From contig CP070627.1 in assembly GCA_020355945.1 (NCBI GenBank), forward strand, positions 4,152,772-4,162,675: 9,904 bases of DNA, given 5' to 3'. This DNA comes from Candidatus Aminicenantota bacterium. Its GTDB lineage: Bacteria; Acidobacteriota; Aminicenantia; UBA2199. The notes beneath the pieces were generated by a model. That model was not told the DNA's origin. It saw only the letters and a program-made list of their open reading frames with translations, and made no database searches. This document shows positions 1 to 6,359 of the stretch, one piece after another. Each line of letters opens with the position of its first letter. Within the stretch, counting starts at the first letter, position 1. The translations under genes were made by a program, and so were the position numbers.

Positions 1-42
1 TTTACTAAAAAAGTTCTTAGCCGCCAGGGGCACCCATTAGTT

Positions 43-97
43 CCCCTCTTGAGAGATAGAGGCGGTGGACGCAAAGCGGTCGGGGTGTGTTATTACT
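43..97. repeat. Dispersed intergenic repeat, GGGGTGTGTTA type
   Basis: Seen: on the plus strand the segment runs from TTCCCCTCTTGAGAG through GGACGCAAAGCGG to CGGGGTGTGTTATTA. It holds a small hairpin (CTCT, two-base loop, AGAG). It starts exactly at the stop codon (93-95) of the recovered frame of the coiled-coil gene, so it lies in the 3' non-coding region. From memory, similar sequences beginning AACACACCCC and ending in CCTCTCAAGAGGGG are scattered between genes in many environmental bacterial genomes. I see only one copy here, so the family assignment is recall, not a comparison. It could also help terminate the upstream gene. Confidence 0.4.
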
Positions 98-242
98 TAA
101 CCGAAATCACAATCCTTTCGTTTTTGAATTTGGCTGCGTCCAGGATGGTGACAATGGCATTCTGCTTATCACCACTCATTTCAATTTTGTAATCCGTTCC
201 CTCTCGATAAAATTTGGGGAAGAGAACTATTTTTTTTATTTT
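93..242 (-). pseudogene. Out-of-frame C-terminal continuation of the coiled-coil gene
   Basis: Seen: after the arginine codon at 244-242 the zero frame reads AAA TAA. Slipping back one base, or restoring one A in the AGAAAAT run, opens a frame of 49 codons ending in TAA at 93-95. Its residues begin KIKKIVLFPKFYREGTDYKI, continue through a charged loop and end NERIVISVK. Alternating beta-strand hydrophobicity and sensible codon use make this look like real protein. It follows naturally from the preceding beta-rich tail, giving a 410-residue product. Causes to consider are a homopolymer sequencing or assembly error next to an A8 run, a recent inactivating deletion, or ribosomal slippage at A-AAA just before the stop. 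The first is the most ordinary explanation. The break affects only the last eighth of the protein. Confidence 0.75.
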
Positions 243-1324
243 CTAATACCCAGTTCAGACGCTGAAAACACGATTTGATCCCGGAACCTTAGATCAACCG
301 CTGTGGTAAAATATTCGGGAGATACATCCCGCAGTTTGGTGGATTTCAAAAAACCACCTTTGAGAATGCCTTTCTTCTTTAAATTCCTTTGAGAATCCAA
401 CAAGTAAAAAAGCGAATTGACCTGTTGATTCAGGTCACCCACCTGGGTAATCAGGCTTTCCTTTTCCTGCGTCAGGGAGTCCAGGTGGTTGATCAGTTGT
501 TTTCGTTTATCCTCGAGGGTTTTGATGTCTTCTGACAGTTGATCTCGTTGGGCAATAGCTTCATCCCGGGCATCCACTAACTTCTTTTTGGCACGGCGAA
601 TTAATGTATTGGGGGATATACTGGCAGTGCCCTGGGTAACCGAGGACCCATACGCATCACCAGTATAAAAATTCCATACTTTGAAACCCGGGACCAGTTG
701 GTCAAAGAGTGCGGTTCGTTCCACTAGCTCCATGGCCCGCTTCTTCTCCACTCCCTTTTCATCTAATAAGAAATCCATAGCAATGGTGTAATGATTCTCT
801 CCTCTTACCACAATGTGTGGTTTAGGCAGCAGCTTTTCGATTTCAGCGATTTTTCCTTTCAATTCCCGGATTTCATTATTTTTTTCAAGGATCTCTTCTA
901 ACAATGATTTGACTGAAAGGTCCTTTTCTTCTTTGATCCGCTGTTCCAGGATTTTTTTCTCATCTTCACTGAGTTTTAGGGCGTTGATTCCCAATGATTT
1001 CTCACCGGTTTTTTCTTTGTATTCATCCACGAGGCTAAAAATTTCATCCTCTGTTTCTTTAACATCTGATTCCAATTCCTGTACCTGCTGGGTCAACTCC
1101 TGCATCTGGCGAATTTGGGCCGCTCCTTCACCACCAGGACCACCCTTGCCATGAAAAAACAAAAAATATCCCAACACCACCAGGACTACCACTAATATTC
1201 CAATGACAATATACAGGGGCATGTTTTTTTTGATTTCAGCTTTGATTCCCGTGGCCTGGGGTTGAACCTGGGTATCCTTAATCACCTCGGACTTCTCTAA
1301 AACAGTGGTTTTTTCCTCATCCAT
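236..1324 (-). CDS. Membrane-anchored coiled-coil protein, frameshifted near its C-terminus
   Basis: Function not recognised. The uninterrupted frame gives 362 residues. Residues 1-35 are charged and cytoplasmic-looking, 36-57 are a single strong membrane helix, and 58-66 are a glycine-rich hinge. Residues 67-165 are a charged heptad-rich coiled coil. Residues 169-240 form a compact domain with a GENHYTIA start reminiscent of LysM-like folds, 241-305 are a second coiled coil, and a beta-rich tail begins at about 306 (LFYLLDSQRNLKKKGILKGG). That tail resembles, from memory, the C-terminal part of coiled-coil surface proteins of the Cbp1 adhesin type in Bacteroidota; this is a weak match. The start is supported by GGAGG at 1334-1338, nine bases before the ATG. 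The TAA at 236-238 is probably premature, because the other frame continues as coding sequence to 93 (separate entry). The gene lies 211 bases beyond the cupin gene, across a hairpin, so it is probably its own unit. A structural or envelope role is only a guess. Confidence 0.8.
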   Translation of the reverse strand: MDEEKTTVLEKSEVIKDTQVQPQATGIKAEIKKNMPLYIVIGILVVVLVVLGYFLFFHGKGGPGGEGAAQIRQMQELTQQVQELESDVKETEDEIFSLVDEYKEKTGEKSLGINALKLSEDEKKILEQRIKEEKDLSVKSLLEEILEKNNEIRELKGKIAEIEKLLPKPHIVVRGENHYTIAMDFLLDEKGVEKKRAMELVERTALFDQLVPGFKVWNFYTGDAYGSSVTQGTASISPNTLIRRAKKKLVDARDEAIAQRDQLSEDIKTLEDKRKQLINHLDSLTQEKESLITQVGDLNQQVNSLFYLLDSQRNLKKKGILKGGFLKSTKLRDVSPEYFTTAVDLRFRDQIVFSASELGIRK

Positions 1325-1357
1325 TTTTCAAAACCTCCAAGATAAAATTTAGAATGT

Positions 1358-1386
1358 ATAATGACATATTTTTCATATTTTTGCAA
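1358..1386 (-). promoter_or_regulatory. Possible sigma-70-type promoter of the coiled-coil gene
   Basis: Read on the minus strand: TTGCAA (1386-1381), 17 bases, then CATTAT (1363-1358) preceded by TGT, an extended -10 pattern. Each hexamer matches consensus at four of six positions. It lies about 35 bases upstream of the ATG at 1324, leaving room for the GGAGG site. The region is AT-rich, so chance matches are likely. Confidence 0.3.
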
Positions 1387-1440
1387 ACCCTATGACAGTC
1401 ACACATGAAGGCCGGACCCTTTGCCCGGAGCCGAATGAAA

Positions 1441-1523
1441 AAAAGAAGCCCACGAATTACACGAATGAACACGAATTATTTTAGTTTTTTTTCGTGTAAT
1501 TCGTGTAATTCGTGGGCTTTTTT
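1441..1523. terminator. Large inverted repeat of CACGAATTA units, likely terminator
   Basis: Seen: the left arm at 1448-1475 starts GCCCACGAATTACACGAAT. The right arm at 1491-1517 is its reverse complement apart from one extra base and one mismatch, with a 15-base T-rich loop between. The 19-base inner match is perfect. Runs of A and T flank both sides (T6 after 1517 on plus, T-rich on minus after 1448), so it could terminate transcription in both directions. It begins 13 bases past the cupin stop codon, where an operon terminator is expected. The arms consist of a 9-base unit (CGTGTAATT), and a single right-arm copy recurs at 9793-9820, so this is also a dispersed repeat family. Terminator activity is inferred from structure only. 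Confidence 0.6.
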
Positions 1524-1535
1524 CATAGCAGGCGG

Positions 1536-1904
1536 TTAATTTAGGTCATCCCGGTGAACGGTTTCCGGTGAAAAGGCTGGCAGGCAAACGGCGATGTATT
1601 CAGCGCCTTCGGTCCCGGGGCTGCTGTATTGGATCCATTCGCCTTTATGAGTAATAATTGCCTCACCGGCATGCACCTCAATGGTTTCATCTTTGGTTTT
1701 AACCATAAGCATGCCTTTTAATACAATCGTATACTCATCAAATTCCGGTGTTTGACCGGGTTCTATCCACCCGGGCGGGCTGGTCATTCGGGCAATACTA
1801 ACCGCCTCTGTATTGGTATTCACACGTCCCATGAACTCTTCGATGACTTTAGGTTTATTACCGGCTGCTTTGATAATGGTGGGGGAGTTAATTTTGGTTG
1901 GCAT
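1536..1904 (-). CDS. Small single-domain cupin protein lacking the usual metal ligands
   Basis: 122 residues, the usual length for a one-domain cupin. Residues 20-110 carry the beta-barrel pattern: motif 1 is recognisable around G45 to G64 with E57 followed six residues later by G64 (YTIVLKG), and motif 2 runs from G80 (GEAIITHKGEW). The two motif 1 histidines are replaced by Q51 and P53, and the motif 2 histidine position is I91, so a canonical metal site is absent; D56, E57 and H86 remain. EutQ-type and some binding or isomerase cupins also lack the histidines. The ligand or reaction cannot be named. The start is supported by AAGGAG at 1912-1917, seven bases before the ATG. It is the last gene of the kinase-receptor operon, 21 bases after the receptor stop, which suggests co-expression and perhaps a small-molecule role linked to the signal. 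The fold call is firm; the function is unknown. Confidence 0.85.
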   Translation of the reverse strand: MPTKINSPTIIKAAGNKPKVIEEFMGRVNTNTEAVSIARMTSPPGWIEPGQTPEFDEYTIVLKGMLMVKTKDETIEVHAGEAIITHKGEWIQYSSPGTEGAEYIAVCLPAFSPETVHRDDLN

Positions 1905-1925
1905 GTGAATTCTCCTTTTTCTATT

Positions 1926-2747
1926 TTATGAATGATTTTCCTCTTCGTCCTCTTGTTCTTTTTCGATCATTTCCATAGCCATTTTCAAGCTGACCCGCAT
2001 CCGTTCCAGGGATTCTGCCAACTCCCCCACCTCATCCTTGCTTTTAATTTTTATCGACCGGTCCACCATTCCTGTTGAGATTTTTCCCGTGATATCGCTC
2101 AGGTATCTTAAATTTTTCACCATTCTCCGGGATAAAAGAAAACTCAGCAAAATTCCCACTGCCAGGATAATAGCGCTAATAATCAATAATCGGTTCCTCT
2201 TTTTTTGCAGCTCCTGCAGAAAGGTTTCCAGCTTAATATCCACTTCCAATATACCGGATATTTGGCCCCTGGAGTCAAGAATAGGGGCATAGGCAGACAA
2301 CCATATGCCGTGGGCATCTTTATATATCCTGGTGTGGTTGGCTTTCCCCTGGTTCAAAGTAGGCCACATCTCCTCACGGATACTGTAGGTGTCACCGATA
2401 TAGGTTTTTTCTTGTGTCATGACAATGAATTTGAGGGTTTCGCCTTCCCGCCGGAACGTGTAAACCGGTGAGTTTAGATTATTTTTTTTTTTGATTTCCC
2501 GGAGGACTTTTTGCAACTTTTTAAAGGCCTCTGTATTGGCATCTTCTTGTGTCTTGATCTGATCGTGCAGGTCGCCGTCGATCATTAGTGCACCAGTGGC
2601 GGCAATGGCTTGCAAACGCTCACCAATAGCTTTTTCCAAATCCAAATAAGACGTTCGATATGAAAAATAAATAAGTATTAAAGATGTGATAATCACCACC
2701 AGGAAAGTAAATACCATTATTTTTAATCCCAAACCTATCCTTCTCAT
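1926..2747 (-). CDS. Two-pass membrane receptor: Cache-like sensor plus HAMP, no output domain
   Basis: 273 residues. Helix 8-28 is the first membrane segment. Residues about 30-184 lie outside the membrane and look like a single Cache/PAS-like sensor: a helix ending in MIDGDLHDQIK, then a strand region (VYTFRREGETLKFIV), then the typical ending in which an aromatic GIWLSAYAPI strand precedes a DSRGQISGILEVDI strand. Helix 185-207 is the second membrane segment. Residues 208-260 are a HAMP domain with the conserved DEVGELAESLERM pattern. The protein then ends in a short acidic tail with no kinase, cyclase or methyl-accepting domain. Its ATG shares a base with the TAA of the kinase gene (TAATG) and has AGGAG nine bases upstream inside the kinase 3' end, so the two proteins are probably translationally coupled and made in similar amounts. 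I infer that it senses an external ligand and signals to the kinase through the HAMP domain. The ligand cannot be deduced. Confidence 0.87.
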   Translation of the reverse strand: MRRIGLGLKIMVFTFLVVIITSLILIYFSYRTSYLDLEKAIGERLQAIAATGALMIDGDLHDQIKTQEDANTEAFKKLQKVLREIKKKNNLNSPVYTFRREGETLKFIVMTQEKTYIGDTYSIREEMWPTLNQGKANHTRIYKDAHGIWLSAYAPILDSRGQISGILEVDIKLETFLQELQKKRNRLLIISAIILAVGILLSFLLSRRMVKNLRYLSDITGKISTGMVDRSIKIKSKDEVGELAESLERMRVSLKMAMEMIEKEQEDEEENHS

Positions 2748-5065
2748 TATTTTTTACTCCTGTAATCGTAGATTGTATCTTGAACGCGATGGTTAAATTG
2801 CTCTTGTTTTGAATCCTCCACATGTTTGGTCAATTTCTGGATTAATGAAGACATTTGGTCATCAGGGAAGTTACCTCTTGAATAGCCCAATTGTTTGCAT
2901 TCTTTTGACAGCACCACTTTTGCAATGGGACCGATCATCCGGGCCAGTTCCAATTGAATTTTTTCCATCAAATCCGGTGGTACCGGGTTATTCACCTGTG
3001 GTTCTTTTTTGGGGGGAGTCTTTTTTTTCTTGTTGGCATCTTCCACGACTGCGGTTTGGATGATTGCCGCGGTGTTCAATTTCTCCAGGTTGGCAGTAAT
3101 ATAGATGGAAAGGAAGGAGCGGCTGATATCCACTGATGCAATAATAAAAAGAATACCCGAATCAAGCCTCCACAGCAGTACCCGTCCTTTCTCATACCAG
3201 AGGTCCAAACCGGAAATATTAAAGGAAATGGATTGAATAATCTGTGACACCGGTGGTAACCGGCGGTTGTAGTCACCCAGTCGGTGGGAATCTTTCAGTA
3301 CATAATCAGCCAATTGACCGTCAGGGTTGAATAAAAGAACATCAAACACCCCGGCAATCGATGCAATTTGTCGGATAGGGTTTTTGGATTGCCTGCCACT
3401 TTCAAAAGAGGCACTGACATTTTTTAATGAAGCACTGGAAAAACTCCCTGTGTCTTTGTTACTGTACATCATGGTACCCAGGTTTTTCCCCTGGGGAAAT
3501 ACAGCCAATATCTCGTCAGCGGTTTCAACCAGTTTAAATTTCCATTTTCCTAATCTTACGGTATCATCCAATTGAGTGGTGCTTTCATGTAAGATAAAGA
3601 TGGCATTTTTCCACTCTTCCGGGAATTCTCCATTTCTACTCACCAGGGACCCCGATGCACTGATGGTCATGGTTCCCAGTAAATTATCCTGGGAAAAAAT
3701 GGCTGGGAACTGGTTCCTCAATCTTGATAGGCCTGGAAAAAGTGAAGAATCAACTTTTATTTTAGCAACTTTTTCAGTGGCGATGCCCTCTTCTTGTCCT
3801 GGTCGGCTCAGTGGGCTGGTGGGAGTGACATATTTTCTCTCCTGGGACTTGAGGTCCCAAAGCAGTTCACGGCAATTGATATACCGTTCTTTGGGGTCTT
3901 TAGCCGTCATCCGTTCGATGATGTCATATACTTCCCGGGGAAAATCCGGTATGGCTTTCCTGAGGTCAGGCAGTGGTTCGTTCAAATGTTTCATCAATAT
4001 TTCCATTGGGTTATTAGATAAAAATGGTGGATGACCGGCAATTAAATGATAAAACACCATACCCAGGGAATAGATATCGGAGCGGGCATCCAATGGTGTA
4101 TCAGACGCCAATTCCGGGGGCATGTAGTGGGGAGTTCCCACCAAAATCCCGGATTGGGTATGTTTCAATTTTTTTTGCGGTCTCACTAACCCGAAATCCG
4201 TAATGGTTACATGACCTTTGTTGTTCATGATCAAATTGGAAGGTTTGATGTCTCGATGGATCAGACCCGCATCATGAGCTGCCTGCAAACCGGTGGCTAC
4301 TTGTATAATTACAGATATGGCTTTTTCCAGGGGGAAACTGCCGTTGCGTTTCAGATACTGATCGACGGTCTGACCGGGTAAATACTCCATAATGATATAC
4401 AGCGCATGATTATCCAATTCACCAAAATCGAAAATTTGAACGATATGAGGGCTTTTTAATTTGGCGATGGACAATGCTTCCCGTTGAAACCGTTCAATAG
4501 CCGCATCATCTCCTACTAACTCAGGCAATAACAATTTGATTGCCACTTCCCGGTCCAGGGATTCCTGGACTCCTAAAAAAACCGCCCCCATCCCGCCGCG
4601 GCCAATCTCTTTCTTTATAATGGCAGGACCAATTGGTTTACCCAAAAGAGTAGAAAAGTAATCCTGCTCTCTATATTTGGTAATAATCGGACTCTTATTC
4701 TTAGCAGATTTCAGTTTGTTAACGGTAGAAAGGAACCGGTTAATATCCAGAGGTTTATTTAGAATCGTCTCTTTATTCTCTGTTTGCAACTGTTTGGCAA
4801 GCTCTGCTTGCATCTTACCGGATATAAAAAGCCTGGGTATGCCGGCTGTTTTGTGGTTTGCCAGGATCCAGCGGTAAAACTCAAAAAAGCCTTTGTCTGC
4901 GACATTTAAATCAATGACCAGGAAATCCGGTAATTGCTTTTCCAGTACTTTTCTTCCCTCGATAATGGAAGGACTGAGCCACACTTTAAATTCCTGCTTT
5001 TCCAGGTGCGTACGAATCATGTCCGCGTGCTTTGAAATACCTTCCAACACAAGAATCGTTGCCAT
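2747..5065 (-). CDS. Receiver-like / Ser-Thr protein kinase / roadblock-like multidomain protein
   Basis: 772 residues, soluble, no membrane helix. Residues 1-118 are a receiver-like domain with D52, S82 and K104 in the phosphoacceptor, switch and lysine positions, but the usual acidic pair is reduced to E8-G9, so phosphorylation may be weak or lost. Residues 142-410 are a complete eukaryote-type Ser/Thr kinase: glycine loop GRGGMG (155-160), VAIK lysine K177, helix-C glutamate E196, HRDIKPSN with catalytic D272, DFG at 290-292, an activation loop with T302 and S305, PPE at 316-318 and D330. Residues about 442-535 and 563-665 look like two roadblock/LC7 modules; the second, starting IRQIASIAGVFDVLLFNPDG, is the clearer. 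A basic linker (about 679-690) leads to a small helical domain at 698-760 like one I recall at the ends of other bacterial Ser/Thr kinases. First gene of the operon with the HAMP receptor and the cupin. No clear Shine-Dalgarno site precedes the ATG, but the receiver fold begins right at residue 3. Active kinase: high confidence; C-terminal names: moderate. Confidence 0.93.
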   Translation of the reverse strand: MATILVLEGISKHADMIRTHLEKQEFKVWLSPSIIEGRKVLEKQLPDFLVIDLNVADKGFFEFYRWILANHKTAGIPRLFISGKMQAELAKQLQTENKETILNKPLDINRFLSTVNKLKSAKNKSPIITKYREQDYFSTLLGKPIGPAIIKKEIGRGGMGAVFLGVQESLDREVAIKLLLPELVGDDAAIERFQREALSIAKLKSPHIVQIFDFGELDNHALYIIMEYLPGQTVDQYLKRNGSFPLEKAISVIIQVATGLQAAHDAGLIHRDIKPSNLIMNNKGHVTITDFGLVRPQKKLKHTQSGILVGTPHYMPPELASDTPLDARSDIYSLGMVFYHLIAGHPPFLSNNPMEILMKHLNEPLPDLRKAIPDFPREVYDIIERMTAKDPKERYINCRELLWDLKSQERKYVTPTSPLSRPGQEEGIATEKVAKIKVDSSLFPGLSRLRNQFPAIFSQDNLLGTMTISASGSLVSRNGEFPEEWKNAIFILHESTTQLDDTVRLGKWKFKLVETADEILAVFPQGKNLGTMMYSNKDTGSFSSASLKNVSASFESGRQSKNPIRQIASIAGVFDVLLFNPDGQLADYVLKDSHRLGDYNRRLPPVSQIIQSISFNISGLDLWYEKGRVLLWRLDSGILFIIASVDISRSFLSIYITANLEKLNTAAIIQTAVVEDANKKKKTPPKKEPQVNNPVPPDLMEKIQLELARMIGPIAKVVLSKECKQLGYSRGNFPDDQMSSLIQKLTKHVEDSKQEQFNHRVQDTIYDYRSKK

Positions 5066-5113
5066 CTGTCTATGTCTATTCTTTAAAGTCTAAAATAAAG
5101 TCCGAAAAATAAG

Positions 5114-5140
5114 TTTATAATAAATAAGAGATATTTTCAA
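5114..5140 (-). promoter_or_regulatory. Weak promoter candidate for the kinase operon
   Basis: On the minus strand TTGAAA (5140-5135) is followed after 15 bases by TATAAA (5119-5114), about 50 bases upstream of the kinase ATG. The spacing is shorter than the preferred 17 and the region is very AT-rich, so this is only a candidate. Confidence 0.2.
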
Positions 5141-5154
5141 CCAGTGGTCTGGTT
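5139..5154. promoter_or_regulatory. Small palindrome between the divergent kinase and channel genes
   Basis: AACCAG, loop TGGT, CTGGTT: a perfect 6-base inverted repeat followed on the plus strand by five more T residues. It touches the candidate -35 box of the kinase operon. It could be an operator for a dimeric regulator or a small hairpin; nothing else in the window shares it, and a 6-base stem can occur by chance. Confidence 0.25.
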
Positions 5155-5190
5155 TTTTTAAAAAAATCCAATGAAACCGAATCCACCAGG

Positions 5191-5219
5191 TTGTTATTTT
5201 TTCCCGATTATGGTATTTA
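5191..5219 (+). promoter_or_regulatory. Sigma-70-type promoter of the mechanosensitive channel gene
   Basis: TTGTTA (5191-5196), exactly 17 bases, then TATTTA (5214-5219), about 33 bases before the ATG at 5252. Each box matches consensus at four or more positions and the spacing is ideal. Between promoter and start, the repeated AAGGAAT (5228-5234 and 5235-5241) supplies a modest ribosome binding site about 12 bases from the ATG. Confidence 0.45.
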
Positions 5220-5251
5220 ATGTTCTTAAGGAATAAGGAATAAAAAAAGCA

Positions 5252-6280
5252 ATGGATGATTGGAGTCTTTGGCAAACGATTTTACCTATTATTATTATTT
5301 TTGTAAGTTTAATCATGGGGATTATTATCCGGTTGACTGTTCTTAAACGACTGGTAAACCTGGCAAAGAAGTCAAAAGCCAGGCTGGATGATGTATTCCT
5401 GGAGTCATTACGATCCGTCATTGTGTTGTGGTTGGTATTGGTAGGGGTGTTCATTTCTATTAGTATCTTACCCTTAACAGCAAAGCAAAAGGCGTTTTTG
5501 GACCATGTATTCCAGGCCCTGTTGATCTTTTCTATTTTCTGGTTTTTGCTGCAATTGCTGGGCAAATTTTTCTTTACCTATTCGGATAGGTTCCGTTCAA
5601 AATTCGCGGCAGCCTCTATTATTAAGAATACGATCAAAATTTTTATTTTAACCATTGGTTTGCTTATCATACTCCAGACTTTGGGGATTTCCATTACGCC
5701 TATTATTACCACGCTGGGTGTCGGAGGGTTGGCTGTGGCGTTAGCATTGCAGGATACCCTGGCCAATCTCTTTGCCGGGTTTCATATTATCGCTACGCAG
5801 CGGGTCAAGCCCAAAGACTACATCAAATTGGACAGTGGAGAGGAGGGTTATGTGGTGGATATCACCTGGAGGGACACACTTTTGAGGCAATTGCCTAACA
5901 ATTATATTATCATTCCTAATTCCCGGTTGTCTTCTACGATTGTAACCAATTATTACCAGCCCAAGAAGGCTCTGAACCTGTTGATCGAGGTGGGGATTGA
6001 TTATTCGTCGGATTTGCAGAAAGTAGAGCAGGTAACCCTGGAAGTGGCACGGGAGACTTTAAAAGACGTTCCCGGGGGTGAGGAAACGTTTGAGCCTTTT
6101 ATGCGGTACCATACGTTTGGTGATTCCAGTATTAATTTTACTGTTTACCTGAGGTGTAAGGAATTTTATGATAAATTTCTTGTACGCCATGAATTTATTA
6201 AGCGGTTGAAGAAGAAGTACGACCGAGAGGGCATTAATATTCCTTTCCCTATTCGCACGGTTATTATGCAGGAAAAATAA
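5252..6280 (+). CDS. MscS-family small-conductance mechanosensitive ion channel
   Basis: 342 residues. It forms a membrane pore that opens under tension and releases solutes during osmotic downshock; MscS-type channels are heptamers. Hydrophobic segments lie at about 5-27, 52-73, 83-106, 122-144 and 148-178, so there are two more than the three of E. coli MscS, placing it with the longer YnaI/YbdG-like members. The last segment is the pore helix: ITTLGVGGLAVALALQDTLA (152-171), with the small-residue packing pattern, followed by the hallmark NLFAGF. Residues 179-237 are the beta domain (conserved VKPKDYI and the IIIPNSRL strand). Residues 240-338 are the alpha/beta cytoplasmic cage, ending in INIPFPIRTV, where most relatives have Q for the isoleucine. 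The gene is divergent from the kinase operon, has its own promoter-like site and stands alone. A functional link to its neighbours is not shown. The family is certain; the exact physiological role is not. Confidence 0.95.
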   Translation: MDDWSLWQTILPIIIIFVSLIMGIIIRLTVLKRLVNLAKKSKARLDDVFLESLRSVIVLWLVLVGVFISISILPLTAKQKAFLDHVFQALLIFSIFWFLLQLLGKFFFTYSDRFRSKFAAASIIKNTIKIFILTIGLLIILQTLGISITPIITTLGVGGLAVALALQDTLANLFAGFHIIATQRVKPKDYIKLDSGEEGYVVDITWRDTLLRQLPNNYIIIPNSRLSSTIVTNYYQPKKALNLLIEVGIDYSSDLQKVEQVTLEVARETLKDVPGGEETFEPFMRYHTFGDSSINFTVYLRCKEFYDKFLVRHEFIKRLKKKYDREGINIPFPIRTVIMQEK

Positions 6281-6283
6281 AAT

Positions 6284-6330
6284 TTAGCCGCGAAGATACG
6301 CAAAGGACAAAGGAACGCGAAGAAAAAAAG
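6284..6330. repeat. Dispersed GCGAAG/CGCAAAG purine-rich repeat between convergent genes
   Basis: The segment reads TTAGCCGCGAAGATACGCAA, then AGGACAAAGGAACGCGAAG, then a run of A. The words GCGAAG and CGCAAAG alternate. From memory, this kind of sequence is a common intergenic repeat in environmental bacterial genomes; only one copy is visible here. It fills most of the 79-base gap between the channel stop and the stop of the convergent activator gene. I see no clear hairpin-plus-T terminator for either gene in this gap. Confidence 0.4.
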
Positions 6331-6359
6331 GGAAAGGGGGCAGGAGAATACCTTAGCCT

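Noticed and set aside
87..278. 63-codon plus-strand ORF at the left end
   Set aside because: It is antisense to the recovered C-terminal frame of the coiled-coil gene, runs into the dispersed repeat region, and has no ribosome site or recognisable domain.
1410..1432. GC-rich hairpin GGCCGGACCC...CCCGGAGCC
   Set aside because: The stem needs a two-base bulge and has no immediate T-tract; the adjacent larger inverted repeat explains termination better.
1441..1523. CRISPR array or origin iterons
   Set aside because: The 9-base units are arranged as one inverted repeat, not as repeats separated by unique spacers, and there are no cas or replication genes nearby.
3576..4034. 152-codon plus-strand ORF inside the kinase gene
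   Set aside because: The minus strand here encodes unmistakable kinase subdomains and the linker after them; the plus frame is an antisense shadow with no motif or ribosome site.
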